Source: Gammaproteobacteria bacterium (GTDB lineage Bacteria; Pseudomonadota; Gammaproteobacteria; Steroidobacterales; Steroidobacteraceae). From it: DNA of 64,000 nt. Location: assembly GCA_025358295.1 (NCBI GenBank), contig JANYJY010000049.1, forward strand, positions 1 to 64,000, written 5' to 3'. Below the pieces are notes generated by a model. The model did no database searches and had not been told where the DNA came from. It was given only the letters and a program-made list of their open reading frames with translations. The translations under genes were made by a program, and so were the position numbers. This document shows, piece by piece, positions 42,463 to 51,147 of this stretch. How positions within the stretch are numbered: position 1 is the first letter of the stretch; every line of letters begins with the position of its first letter.

Positions 42463-44067
42463 ATGAGCAGCCTGCGCGCATTTGACGGCGCCGATGTCCT
42501 GGCGGGCCTGTCGCTTGCCGGGTTGTTGCTGCCGGAGGCAGTCGCCTATTCCGGGCTGGCAAACTTACCGCCTCAGGCAGGCGTCATTGGCTTGTTCGCC
42601 GGACTCGTCTGCTACGCCCTGATCGGCCGCAGCCGGTTTGCCATCGTTTCCGCCACCTCGTCATCCGCGGCGGTACTCGCGGCGGCGACGCTGGCCCTGG
42701 GGGCTGACGCGGCGAGCCAACGCATCGCCTTCGCTTCGATTCTAGTGTGCGGCACCGGGATTGCCTTCTTGCTGGCCGGCAGCGCGCGGCTCGGCGCGAT
42801 GTCTAATCTGATCGCCCGACCGGTGCTGCGCGGCTTTTCATTCGGGCTCGCGCTGGTGATTGCGGTGAAACAGTGGCCGCATATCGCCGGCATACAGACG
42901 CACAGCACGGACTTCTTCAGCCTGCTGCTCGAGATTGTCCGCAGCGCCGGCAACTGGCAAGCGATGAGCATTGCCGCGGGCCTATGTGCGCTGCTCGGCT
43001 TGTTCTTGTTGGAGCGCGTGCGTCACCTCCCCGGCGTGCTGTTGGTCATTGTCATTGGAATCGTCGCGGCGCCGTGGCTGGCTGTGCGCGGGGTTATTCT
43101 GACCGGCCCCATTCATCTGGCTCTGGAGTTTCCAACTTTCGTCGCACCCGCGGGCGGACATTGGCTGCCGCTGGTGGAGTTCGCGCTGGCGCTGATGTTC
43201 ATCTTGTATGCGGAGTCCTACAGTTCGATCCGCACTTACGCGTTGAAGCATGACGATGCCGTGCATCCCAATCGCGACTTGATCGCGCTCGGAATAGCGA
43301 ATCTTGTCTCAGGGGCTTTTCATGGAACCCCAGTGGGCGCCGGTTATTCAGGCACATCGGCCAATGACGCCGCGGGCGCGAAATCACGTGCCGCCGGCCT
43401 GTACGCCGCCGCGACGGTTCTCGCGCTTGTATTATTGTTCTTGCCCTGGATCGAGCGGATTCCGCGCCCCGTATTGGCTGCGATAGTCATTCATGCGGTC
43501 AGTAAGTCGTTGCACATCGCCGTTTTCAGGCCGTATTTTCGCTGGCAGCGTGATCGGCTGGTGACGATGACTGCGGTCGCTGCTGTGCTCTTGTTCGGCA
43601 TGCTCGATGGGCTGCTGGCGGCGATCGCATTCAGCCTTGCCATGCTGTTGCATTCACTCTCCAGCCCGCGTCTTTCGGTCCTGGGCCGAGTGGGAGCGCA
43701 TGATTTCGTCAATCGCGAACGGTTCCCCCACGCGACTTGCCCTGCGGGGATCCTGATACTACGACCCGAGGAGCCCTTGTTTTTCGCCAATGCCGAACCG
43801 CTGCTCGCCGTTGCCCGGCAGCGCGTGCTGCAAGAGGCGGATGTGCATCTGGTCATACTCAGCCTGGAGGAGTCGCCGGATCTGGACGGCACCGCGCTCG
43901 AGAGCCTGGGAGAATTCGCGGCCTGGCTTACGGCGCGCAAGATCGAAATGCGAGTTGCACGCCTGAAGGAGTCCAGCCGCGACGCATTGACGCGCGCCGA
44001 CTTCGCCCAGCTTCCGCTGTCGGGGCTGGACTACTCCAGTGTCGACGATGCGGTGGGCGATGCTTGA
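42463..44067 (+). CDS. SulP-family anion transporter with STAS domain
   Basis: A 534-residue inner-membrane transporter, start ATG at 42463. About ten to twelve hydrophobic segments cover residues ~10-400, with SulP-like blocks (LAGLLLPEAVAYSGLANLPP near the start, ANLVSGAFHGTPVGAGYSGT around residue 285). Residues ~420-530 form a STAS domain (ILILRPEEPLFFANAEPLLA and VILSLEESPDLDGTALESL). SulP proteins move sulfate, bicarbonate or dicarboxylates, often with Na+ or H+. The specific anion is not evident. It is co-transcribed with the ParB-like gene and convergent with the enoyl-CoA hydratase gene. Confidence 0.9.
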   Translation: MSSLRAFDGADVLAGLSLAGLLLPEAVAYSGLANLPPQAGVIGLFAGLVCYALIGRSRFAIVSATSSSAAVLAAATLALGADAASQRIAFASILVCGTGIAFLLAGSARLGAMSNLIARPVLRGFSFGLALVIAVKQWPHIAGIQTHSTDFFSLLLEIVRSAGNWQAMSIAAGLCALLGLFLLERVRHLPGVLLVIVIGIVAAPWLAVRGVILTGPIHLALEFPTFVAPAGGHWLPLVEFALALMFILYAESYSSIRTYALKHDDAVHPNRDLIALGIANLVSGAFHGTPVGAGYSGTSANDAAGAKSRAAGLYAAATVLALVLLFLPWIERIPRPVLAAIVIHAVSKSLHIAVFRPYFRWQRDRLVTMTAVAAVLLFGMLDGLLAAIAFSLAMLLHSLSSPRLSVLGRVGAHDFVNRERFPHATCPAGILILRPEEPLFFANAEPLLAVARQRVLQEADVHLVILSLEESPDLDGTALESLGEFAAWLTARKIEMRVARLKESSRDALTRADFAQLPLSGLDYSSVDDAVGDA

Positions 44068-44080
44068 GCGCTCCTGAGGG

Positions 44081-44884
44081 CTACTTGCCCGTGAAATTCG
44101 GCACCCGTTTGTGGCGAAACGCCTGGACCCCTTCCGCGAAGTCCTGAGTGTCGCCAAGTTCGGATTGGGCCACTGCCTCGAGTTCAAGCTGCTCGGCGAG
44201 GGTGCCGGCCGGCTCTGTATTGAACACTGCCTTGATGCGCTGGAACGCCTGGGTGGGGCCGGCGGCAAAGCGCTGGGCAATGTCCTGAGCTTGCGTTTGC
44301 AGCACCGCGTCGTCGACGCACGCCCAAATGAGCCCCCAGCTCGCCGCGTCCGCCGCCGTCAGGGCATCGCCGAGCAAGGCCAAGCCCTTGGCACGCGCGG
44401 TACCCACCAGTCTGGGTAAATGGAAGGTGCTGCCAAGATCCGGCATGAGACCGAGCTTGGGCGCGAACAATTGTAGAAAAGTGGCCGAGCGCGCCGCCAA
44501 TACGATGTCGCCGGCCAGCGCGAGGCTCACTCCGGCTCCCGCGGCGACCCCATTGACGGCCACCACGACGGGCACGCGTAATTGATTCCAGGCGTTGACC
44601 ATGGGATTGAAATGCGCCCGCAGGCTGTGGCCTATGTTCTTGCCGAGGCTGCGTTGTTTGTCGGACAGAAGATCTTCGCCCATGAGATCGGCGCCGGAAC
44701 AAAAGGCCCGGCCGGCAGCGGCCAGCACCACGGCGCGAATCTCAGGGTCTGCGTCAATGGCCGCAGCCGCAGTACGCAAATCCGCGATCAACGCCGAATT
44801 CAGCGCATTCAATCGATCCGGACGGTTGAGTGTGACGTGGGCGATGCTGTCCCGCCGCTCGTATAACAGAGTGTCGAATTGCAT
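44081..44884 (-). CDS. Enoyl-CoA hydratase/isomerase family protein (PaaG-like)
   Basis: About 267 residues with a crotonase fold: AHVTLNRPDRLNALNSALIA, GRAFCSGADLMGEDLL for the oxyanion hole, NGVAAGAGVSLALAGDIVLA, and PKLGLMPDLGSTFHLPRLVG in the active-site region, where Asp replaces the second catalytic Glu as in PaaG-type isomerases. The C-terminal DFAEGVQAFRHKRVPNFTGK is typical. The start is taken as ATG 44884 (GGGA six bases before); ATG 44896 is also possible. It is separate from the main aryl-CoA cluster and divergent from the nitronate monooxygenase gene. Confidence 0.88.
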   Translation of the reverse strand: MQFDTLLYERRDSIAHVTLNRPDRLNALNSALIADLRTAAAAIDADPEIRAVVLAAAGRAFCSGADLMGEDLLSDKQRSLGKNIGHSLRAHFNPMVNAWNQLRVPVVVAVNGVAAGAGVSLALAGDIVLAARSATFLQLFAPKLGLMPDLGSTFHLPRLVGTARAKGLALLGDALTAADAASWGLIWACVDDAVLQTQAQDIAQRFAAGPTQAFQRIKAVFNTEPAGTLAEQLELEAVAQSELGDTQDFAEGVQAFRHKRVPNFTGK

Positions 44885-44989
44885 GGCGATTCCCATGGTG
44901 ATGAACAGTTCACAATCGTGTGCGGTGCAGCGGACTACGCCATAATGACAGAAACCCGTCAATGATCCCTCTTCGGTGCGGAGCCCTTT

Positions 44990-45952
44990 ATGCCAATTCC
45001 TGAGATGTTGAAAGGCCGCCTGCGCTTGCCGCTGATCGGCGCGCCCATGTTCATCGTCTCGACTCCGCACTTGGTGATCGCACAATGCAAGGCGGGCATT
45101 GTCGGCTCATTTCCGGCACTGAATGCGCGGCCGGCATCCCAGCTCGACGACTGGCTCGCGCAGATATCCGAGGAACTCGCGAGCTACCAGCGCTCACATC
45201 CGGAGCTCAAAGTCGCGCCGTTTGCGGTGAATCAAATCGTGCATAGCAGCAATAATCGTCTGGAGCACGATGTTGAAATGTGCGTGAAACATCGGGTACC
45301 CATCGTCATCACCAGTCTTCGACCGCCGGCGGAAGTCGTCGCGGCCGTGCATGGTTATGGCGGCATTTTGTTTCACGATGTCATCAATCTGCGCCACGCC
45401 GAAAAGGCTGCGGCTCAAGGGGTTGACGGCATCATTGCCGTGTGTGCGGGCGCCGGCGGTCATGCCGGCCTGCTGAGCCCATTCGCCCTGGTCAAACAGA
45501 TTCGTGAGATTTATCCCGGGACGATCATTTTGTCGGGCGCCATGAGCACCGGCGCAGACGTATTGGCTGCGCAGGCGCTGGGTGCGGATCTTGCCTATCT
45601 GGGGACGCGCTTCATTGCCACGGAGGAAGGCAACGCCGATGCCGATTACAAGCAGATGCTCATCGACAGTCGCGCTGAAGACATCGTTTATACAAACCTG
45701 TTCAGCGGCGTATCCGGCAATTACCTGAAAGGCAGTATTGCGCGGGCCGGCTTCGACCCCGATAAGCTGCCCGAGGCTGACAAAACGAAAATGAATTTCG
45801 GCAGCGGCGGCAAATCGGAAGTCAAGGCTTGGCGGGATATATGGAGCGCCGGGCAGAGCGTCAGCGGCATTCACGATGTCGAGACGGTGGAAGCGCTGGT
45901 GAGCGGGATGGAGGCGGAGTACGAGGCGGCGAGGACGCGGCTCGTCAAGTAA
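44990..45952 (+). CDS. Nitronate monooxygenase family protein (2-nitropropane dioxygenase-like)
   Basis: A 320-residue FMN-barrel protein: LPLIGAPMFIVSTPHLVIAQ at the start, GILFHDVINLRHAEKAAAQG, the GAGGHAGLLSPFALV phosphate/active-site loop (about residues 160-175), IILSGAMSTGADVLAAQALG and DLAYLGTRFIATEE. The family oxidises alkyl nitronates, but many members are uncharacterised, and some are trans-acting enoyl reductase-like proteins. No signal peptide is present. It is divergent from the PaaG-like gene and convergent with the decayed vapC gene. Confidence 0.88.
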   Translation: MPIPEMLKGRLRLPLIGAPMFIVSTPHLVIAQCKAGIVGSFPALNARPASQLDDWLAQISEELASYQRSHPELKVAPFAVNQIVHSSNNRLEHDVEMCVKHRVPIVITSLRPPAEVVAAVHGYGGILFHDVINLRHAEKAAAQGVDGIIAVCAGAGGHAGLLSPFALVKQIREIYPGTIILSGAMSTGADVLAAQALGADLAYLGTRFIATEEGNADADYKQMLIDSRAEDIVYTNLFSGVSGNYLKGSIARAGFDPDKLPEADKTKMNFGSGGKSEVKAWRDIWSAGQSVSGIHDVETVEALVSGMEAEYEAARTRLVK

Positions 45953-45970
45953 TTGGGCTTGCTTCTTGCG

Positions 45971-46323
45971 TTAGTTCGCGGAAAGAAGTTCAAGCGCAGA
46001 CGAGGGTAAAAGCCACAGGAAATCCCGATCGAAGGTGGTGAGTCTTGCGCCAATAACGCGAGCGGACGCGGTGATAAACGCATCTGATACATGATTGGCA
46101 ATGAGGCTTTGGTCGAGGCACAATTGTCGGTACGCATTCCATTCTTCGATACCCATCTCACGCATGCTCACTCCCGTATGGGCAAGGAGTGCATCCAGAA
46201 ATTCAATCGCGTCGGTGAGAGGCGTGTTTTTGCGAAACACTTTTGAATTGGTAACGAGATTCGATGTTGAGGATGATCGCTTCGGGAGGCAGCAACCATC
46301 ACGCTGACGTCAGGAGTGATCAT
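45971..46323 (-). pseudogene. Decayed vapC-type PIN-domain toxin gene (internal deletion and frame break)
   Basis: The minus strand from ATG 46323 reads MITPDVSVMVAASRSDHPQH, a textbook VapC N-terminus with its first acidic residue. The frame then fails. In another frame the same DNA continues as NLVTNSKVFRKNTPLTDA, the normal mid-protein segment, followed by an open stretch (45971-46240) with VSDAFITASARVIGARL and TTFDRDF, the C-terminal acidic residues of a PIN nuclease. Compared with the usual ~140 residues, the segment between the N-terminal block and VTNS is missing (roughly 100 bases), which also shifts the frame. No intact VapB antitoxin is seen. Base composition is visibly more AT-rich than its neighbours, a sign of transfer. 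Confidence 0.75.
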
Positions 46324-46341
46324 CCGCAGCCTCATTAAGTT

Positions 46342-46370
46342 TCTCAAGCATTGATACCGGTTGCTTGAGA
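46342..46370. repeat. Perfect 9-base inverted repeat beside the vapC remnant
   Basis: TCTCAAGCA (46342-46350) and TGCTTGAGA (46362-46370) are exact inverted copies with an 11-base spacer. The repeat lies just upstream of the vapC remnant on its strand and 34 bases before holA. There is no T run, so it is not a simple terminator. It could be a leftover toxin-antitoxin operator or a protein-binding site for holA. Confidence 0.6.
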
Positions 46371-46403
46371 TAATCACAGTTATTCTCATCTGAGGCGTTC
46401 TAC

Positions 46404-47426
46404 TTGCGTCTAAGCGCCGATCAACTGCCTGCCGCCCTGGCCAAGAATGTGGCGGCGATGTACCTGGTGTCCGGCGACGAACCCCTGTTGGTGGGCGAGG
46501 CCGCGGATGCGGTGCGCGCCGCTGCCCGGGCCGCCGGGTATGCGGATCGAACGGTGTTTTTCATCGATCGCAGTTTTGCTTGGGACGATCTGCGCCATTC
46601 CAGCCAGTCGCTGTCGTTGTTCGCCGAGCGTCGTCTGTTTGAATTGCGGATGCCGAGCGGCAAGCCGGATAAGGGAGCGGAACAGCTCGTGCAATTGGCC
46701 ACCAATCCGCCGCCCGATACGGTATGCCTCATTGTCACCGACAAGCTCGACAAGAAGGCGGGCGATGCGCCCTGGGTGCGCGCGGTTGAGAAACATGGCG
46801 TGTGGGTGCCGATTTGGCCGGTAGATACGCAGTCACTGCCCGCTTGGCTGCGCTCGCGCGCCAAGCAATTAAAGGTGGATATGGAACCGGCCGCGGCGCA
46901 GCTGATCATCGATCGTGTCGAGGGGAATCTGCTCGCCGCGAAGCAGGAGCTCGAGAAGCTGAGCCTCCTCGCCGACGGCGGACGCATCAATGCCGATTTA
47001 GTGATGCGATCGGTGGGTAATAGTGCCCGCTACGACGTGTTTCAACTGGCCGAAGCGGCTGCTGCCGGCGATGCCGAGCGCGCGCTGCGGGTGCTTCTCG
47101 GTCTAAAGAGCGAAGGGGCTGAGCCAACACTGATTTTGTGGGCGCTGGTGCGCGAGCTGCGCGGTCTGTGGCAGGCCCGAGAGCGGGAGCGCTTGCGATC
47201 CTCCGTTCGGGGCAGCGGCTGGAACCTGGCCGCGACGCCGTCGGAGAGAGCTTTATCGAGGCTCAAGAAGCTGCCGTTGGCGCGGCTGTTGGTACAGGCG
47301 AGCCATACCGATCGGGTCATCAAGGGCTTGGCTCCGGGCGATGCGTGGAGCGCGCTGACCGGCCTGGCCGGCGCTCTGGCCGGCGCTTTGCAAGCTCGCA
47401 CGGAATCAGGCAGGGTAGCCACATGA
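46404..47426 (+). CDS. holA: DNA polymerase III delta subunit
   Basis: A 340-residue clamp-loader delta subunit. Visible are AMYLVSGDEPLLVGEAADAV (AAA-like domain I), SLFAERRLFELRMPSGKPDK, LIVTDKLDKKAGDAPWVRAV, and the helical C-terminal collar region (GLKSEGAEPTLILWALVREL). It opens the beta clamp during DNA loading. The start is TTG at 46404. The usual leuS-lptE pair before holA is absent; a vapC remnant and a nitronate monooxygenase gene stand there instead. The stop overlaps nadD (ATGA). Confidence 0.93.
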   Translation: MRLSADQLPAALAKNVAAMYLVSGDEPLLVGEAADAVRAAARAAGYADRTVFFIDRSFAWDDLRHSSQSLSLFAERRLFELRMPSGKPDKGAEQLVQLATNPPPDTVCLIVTDKLDKKAGDAPWVRAVEKHGVWVPIWPVDTQSLPAWLRSRAKQLKVDMEPAAAQLIIDRVEGNLLAAKQELEKLSLLADGGRINADLVMRSVGNSARYDVFQLAEAAAAGDAERALRVLLGLKSEGAEPTLILWALVRELRGLWQARERERLRSSVRGSGWNLAATPSERALSRLKKLPLARLLVQASHTDRVIKGLAPGDAWSALTGLAGALAGALQARTESGRVAT

Positions 47427-48070
47427 ACCCTATGGGAATTTTCGGCGGTACTTTCGATCCGATTCACTACGCGCATTTGCGTACGGCATTCGAGCTGCAA
47501 CAGGCGCTGCGTTTGAAGGAGATTCGCTTCCTTCCCGCTGGAAATCCGCCGCATCGCGACCAACCGTTGGCCGACGCGCAGCTGCGCCTGCAGATGGTGC
47601 AGTTGGCGACCGCCGGCCAGGCCGGATTCGTGGTGGACGATCGCGAAGTTCGCAAGTCGGGGCCCTCCTATTCGGTCGAGACCCTGGGCGAGCTGCGGCA
47701 TGAATATCCTGATCGCAGCCTGTGTCTGATCGTGGGCATGGATGCGTTCTTGAGCCTGCCGAAATGGCATCAATGGCGGGAGCTCCTGCAATTGGCGCAC
47801 TTGGTGGTCGCGCATCGCCCGGGGTGGCGGGCCCCCGGGATGGGTCCGCTGGGGGAGCTTTTGGTCGATCGGGGCACCGGACGAATCGGCGATTTGCACG
47901 AAACCCGGGCCGGCTGCATTTACATCCATGCCGTGACTCAATTGGAGATCTCGTCCACCGAGGTCCGTCAATTGATCGGCATGGGGCGCGATCCGCGCTT
48001 TCTCATGCCGGATACAGTGCGTAAACTGATCCTCGATACCAACTGTTATTCCAAAACACGGACAACGTAG
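47423..48070 (+). CDS. nadD: Nicotinate-nucleotide adenylyltransferase
   Basis: A 215-residue NAD-biosynthesis enzyme, start ATG at 47423, coupled to holA by ATGA. The nucleotidyltransferase motif GIFGGTFDPIHYAHLRTA opens the protein, LPAGNPPHRDQPLADAQLR follows, and the C-terminal ISSTEVRQLIGMGRDPRFL is the second active-site motif. It converts nicotinate mononucleotide to deamido-NAD in the cytoplasm. Its TAG stop shares its last base with the GTG of rsfS. Confidence 0.95.
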   Translation: MNPMGIFGGTFDPIHYAHLRTAFELQQALRLKEIRFLPAGNPPHRDQPLADAQLRLQMVQLATAGQAGFVVDDREVRKSGPSYSVETLGELRHEYPDRSLCLIVGMDAFLSLPKWHQWRELLQLAHLVVAHRPGWRAPGMGPLGELLVDRGTGRIGDLHETRAGCIYIHAVTQLEISSTEVRQLIGMGRDPRFLMPDTVRKLILDTNCYSKTRTT

Positions 48071-48558
48071 TGCCAGTCAAGAAAAAGACCTCGATCAGCA
48101 AATCACCGGGCCGAAAAAAAGCGGTCGTTCCTCGGGCAGCCGGAAAGTCCGGCGCTGCCGGTAAATCAAAACCCGCAGACAAGACCAAAACAGACAAGAT
48201 CAAAGCAGCCAAGGCAAAGCCTTCGTTAAAGTCGGTGGTGATGGACGCGTTGGACGATATGAAAGCGCTGGAAGTCAAGCTGCTGGACGTGCGCGGCCTC
48301 ACCGACATTGCCGACTACATGGTGATCGCAAGCGGCACCTCCGATCGCCACGTGCGCTCCGTTGCGCAGCGCGTGGTCGAGAAGACCAAGGAGGCGGGCT
48401 TCCGTCCGCATGGCGTCGAGGGTCAGCAAGACGGTGACTGGGTGCTGATCGATTTGCATGAAATGATCGTGCACGTCATGTTGCCGCGCGTGCGGGAGTT
48501 CTACGGACTCGAAAAACTATGGGATATGACGGTAGCGAAGCGCGCCGGGCGCGCTTGA
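48070..48558 (+). CDS. rsfS: Ribosomal silencing factor RsfS with a Lys/Ala-rich N-terminal extension
   Basis: A 162-residue protein. The RsfS (DUF143) domain occupies residues ~55-155: VMDALDDMKALEVKLLDVR, DYMVIASGTSDRHVRSVAQ and DWVLIDLHEMIVHVMLP. RsfS binds ribosomal protein L14 and blocks subunit joining under starvation. About 52 residues of Lys/Ala/Ser-rich sequence precede the domain; most RsfS proteins are ~105-120 residues. The start is the GTG at 48070, overlapping the nadD stop. If translation instead began at the ATG at 48241, the extension would vanish but leave a 170-base gap in an otherwise tight operon. Confidence 0.92.
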   Translation: MPVKKKTSISKSPGRKKAVVPRAAGKSGAAGKSKPADKTKTDKIKAAKAKPSLKSVVMDALDDMKALEVKLLDVRGLTDIADYMVIASGTSDRHVRSVAQRVVEKTKEAGFRPHGVEGQQDGDWVLIDLHEMIVHVMLPRVREFYGLEKLWDMTVAKRAGRA

Positions 48559-48577
48559 CCGCAGGCTCGCCGCCGGC

Positions 48578-49048
48578 ATGAAGTGCCGGTTGATTGCCGC
48601 CGGCACCCGCCTGCCCGACTGGGTCAACCGGGGATTTCACGAGTATCAGAAGCGGCTGCGTACGCCCCTCCTTCTAGAGCTGCAAGAGATTTCAGTCGCG
48701 ACTCGACGTCCGGGCGAAAATCCGCAGCGCGCCATCCTCAAGGAAGGCGCAGACATGATCGCGGCAATTCGGCCGGGCGACTATGTCGTGGCTCTGGAAA
48801 TCCACGCCAAGAGCATGACTACCGAGCAACTGAGCGTGTGGCTATCCGAGCGCATGCGAGACGGCCGTTCCCTTGCGTTGCTCATCGGGGGTCCGGACGG
48901 CTTGGCGCCGCAATGCCGCGACAGGGCCGATCAGAGTTGGTCGTTGTCGCCGCTCACGCTGCCGCATGGATTGGTCCGGGTGGTGGTAGCGGAGCAGTTG
49001 TACCGCGCCGTGAGTCTGTTGTCGGGGCACCCCTATCACCGCGCTTAG
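48578..49048 (+). CDS. rlmH: 23S rRNA pseudouridine-1915 N3-methyltransferase
   Basis: A 156-residue SPOUT-family methyltransferase. LIAAGTRLPDWVNRGFHEYQ and KRLRTPLLLELQEI mark the N-terminal half; the knot shows LALLIGGPDGLAPQCRDRAD and SLSPLTLPHGLVRVVVAEQL, with the C-terminal GHPYHRA. It methylates the modified base at 1915 in helix 69. It follows rsfS by 19 bases in the conserved rsfS-rlmH order. Confidence 0.95.
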   Translation: MKCRLIAAGTRLPDWVNRGFHEYQKRLRTPLLLELQEISVATRRPGENPQRAILKEGADMIAAIRPGDYVVALEIHAKSMTTEQLSVWLSERMRDGRSLALLIGGPDGLAPQCRDRADQSWSLSPLTLPHGLVRVVVAEQLYRAVSLLSGHPYHRA

Positions 49049-49075
49049 AGGCGCGAGGTTCGGTATCCTGGCCGT

Positions 49076-49681
49076 ATGTCCCTAGATTTCGTTTTTTTGG
49101 CCTCAGGGTCGCCGCGGCGGCGCGAACTACTGCATCAGATCGGGGTCTCTTTCCGGGTGCTGGGCGCGGCCGTCGATGAGGCGGTGCTGGCCGGCGAGGA
49201 GCCGGCGGAGTATGTGATGCGGCTCGCGGCGGCCAAGGCCGAGGCGGGTTGGGAACGCAGTCGCGAACCGGGCGATTTCCCCGTCCTCGCGGCCGACACT
49301 GCCGTGGTTCTGGACGGAGCGATACTGGGCAAGCCGCTGGACCGCCAAGACGCTGAGGGCATGCTGCGGCGGCTTTCCGGCCGCACTCACGAGGTATTGA
49401 CCGCTGTCGCGCTGCGGACCGTGGACGGCCTGCAATCCCGCCTCAGTCGCAGCGAAGTCACCTTTCGTGACATTGCAGCCGAGGAGGCGCGAGCCTACTG
49501 GGAAACCGGGGAGCCGAGCGACAAGGCCGGGGCCTATGCCATCCAGGGACGCGCTGCGGTCTTCGTCGCGGATTTGCGCGGCAGTTACTCCGGCGTGATG
49601 GGCCTGCCTTTATTCGAAACGGCCCAGCTGCTGGGCAGCTCAGTTATTTTGAGCCGTCATAGCCGCGGGCCGGCGCGATGA
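49076..49681 (+). CDS. maf: Maf-family nucleotide pyrophosphatase
   Basis: A 201-residue Maf protein. ASGSPRRRELLHQIGVSF is the N-terminal nucleotide-binding motif; AADTAVVLDGAILGKP contains the catalytic Asp; DKAGAYAIQGRAAVFV and GSYSGVMGLPLFET complete the family signature. Maf enzymes hydrolyse non-canonical or canonical NTPs (dTTP/UTP or m7GTP classes) to limit misincorporation. Its stop overlaps the rng start (ATGA). The subclass is not assigned with certainty. Confidence 0.94.
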   Translation: MSLDFVFLASGSPRRRELLHQIGVSFRVLGAAVDEAVLAGEEPAEYVMRLAAAKAEAGWERSREPGDFPVLAADTAVVLDGAILGKPLDRQDAEGMLRRLSGRTHEVLTAVALRTVDGLQSRLSRSEVTFRDIAAEEARAYWETGEPSDKAGAYAIQGRAAVFVADLRGSYSGVMGLPLFETAQLLGSSVILSRHSRGPAR

Positions 49682-51147
49682 GCACCGAAATTCTGGTCAA
49701 CGCGGGCAGCCATGAGGCGCGCGCCGCGCTGGTCGAAAACGGCGTGCTTCAAGAGGTGTTTCTCGAGCGCGCCAGCCGCCGTGGACTGATCAGCAATATA
49801 TACAAGGGGCGGGTGTCGCGGGTGTTGCCGGGCATGCAGGCGGCGTTCATCGAGATCGGGATGGAACGCACAGCGTTCCTCCATGCCTCGGATATATTCG
49901 ATCCGCGTCATGCGGACACCGGTATCGAGGCGCCGCGCACCGAAAATATCAGGGCGCTGGTTGCCGAAGGCAACGACATACTGGTTCAAGTGGTCAAGGA
50001 TCCCTTGGGAACCAAAGGCGCCAGGCTCACGACCTTCATTACTCTGCCGTCTCGATACCTGGTGTACATGCCCAAGGGCCACGGGGTCGGCGTCTCGGCG
50101 AGAATCGAGAACGAGAGCGAGCGCGAGCGACTGCGTAGCGCTGTGCAAGCCGACATCAAAGCTGGTGAGAACGCGGGGTTTATCGTGCGGACTGCGGCGG
50201 AAGATGCGCCGCCCGAGGCCTTGCGGGCCGACATGGCTTATTTGCGCAAGCTGTGGGAATTCGTCCGTCAGAAGGGTTTGCGCACCCAGCCCGGCAATCT
50301 GGTGCACGCTGATTTGCCGCTGCATTTGCGCATCCTGCGCGATTTGCTGCACCCGAATGTGGACCGAGTGTTGATTGATCAAGCGAACGCGTATCGCGAG
50401 ATGTGCGAATTTGCGGCCACCTTCATGGCCGACGCATTGCCGCGCATCGAATTGTACGGCGAGGTGCGGCCGGTGTTTGAATTGCACCATGTCGAGGAGG
50501 AAATTCAGAAGGCGCTGGATCGCAAGGTGGGGCTGAAATCCGGTGGATATCTGATCATCGACCAAACGGAAGCCATGACCACCATTGACGTCAATACGGG
50601 TGCATTCGTCGGTCACAGGAATCTGGAGGAAACCATATTCCGCACCAATCTCGAGGCGGCCGTGACCATTGCAAGGCAACTGCGCCTGCGCAATCTGGGC
50701 GGCATCATCATCATCGACTTCATCGACATGGAAGAACCTGAGCATCGCCGGCAGGTCATTCAAGCGTTGGAAAAGGCGCTTGCCGACGATCACGTAAAGA
50801 CCAGCATCTCCTCGGTATCTCCCTTGGGGCTGGTGGAAATGACGCGCAAGCGCACTCGTGAGAGCCTGGAACATCTGCTGTGCCAGGCTTGTCCAACCTG
50901 CGAAGGCCGCGGTTTCGTCAAAACGGCTGAGACAGTGTGCTACGAGGTGTTTCGAGAAATCTTGCGTCAATCCCGCCAATTCGAGTGCCAGCAGCTGATG
51001 GTATTGGCTCATCAGGACGTGATCGAGCGGCTGCTGGACGAGGAGTCATCCGCGCTCGGCGAGTTGGAATTGGCCACCGGCAAGCCGATACGTCTGCAAA
51101 CCGAAGCCCTTTATTCCGTCGACCAGTACGACGTCGTGTTGATGTAA
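49678..51147 (+). CDS. rng: Ribonuclease G
   Basis: A 489-residue single-strand endoribonuclease, the same length as E. coli RNase G. The S1 domain is visible as YKGRVSRVLPGMQAAFIEIG with FLHASDI (residues ~40-70). The catalytic DNase I-like region has TTIDVNTGAFVG and IIIIDFIDMEE, with the two metal-binding Asp residues. The zinc-link motif is CPTCEGRG near residue 405. It matures the 16S rRNA 5' end and degrades some messages. It is coupled to maf and immediately followed by the yhdP-like gene. Confidence 0.96.
   Translation: MSTEILVNAGSHEARAALVENGVLQEVFLERASRRGLISNIYKGRVSRVLPGMQAAFIEIGMERTAFLHASDIFDPRHADTGIEAPRTENIRALVAEGNDILVQVVKDPLGTKGARLTTFITLPSRYLVYMPKGHGVGVSARIENESERERLRSAVQADIKAGENAGFIVRTAAEDAPPEALRADMAYLRKLWEFVRQKGLRTQPGNLVHADLPLHLRILRDLLHPNVDRVLIDQANAYREMCEFAATFMADALPRIELYGEVRPVFELHHVEEEIQKALDRKVGLKSGGYLIIDQTEAMTTIDVNTGAFVGHRNLEETIFRTNLEAAVTIARQLRLRNLGGIIIIDFIDMEEPEHRRQVIQALEKALADDHVKTSISSVSPLGLVEMTRKRTRESLEHLLCQACPTCEGRGFVKTAETVCYEVFREILRQSRQFECQQLMVLAHQDVIERLLDEESSALGELELATGKPIRLQTEALYSVDQYDVVLM

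Noticed and set aside
49657-51012. 451-residue open frame on the minus strand
   Set aside because: Shadow of rng; His/Gln-rich composition typical of antisense frames.
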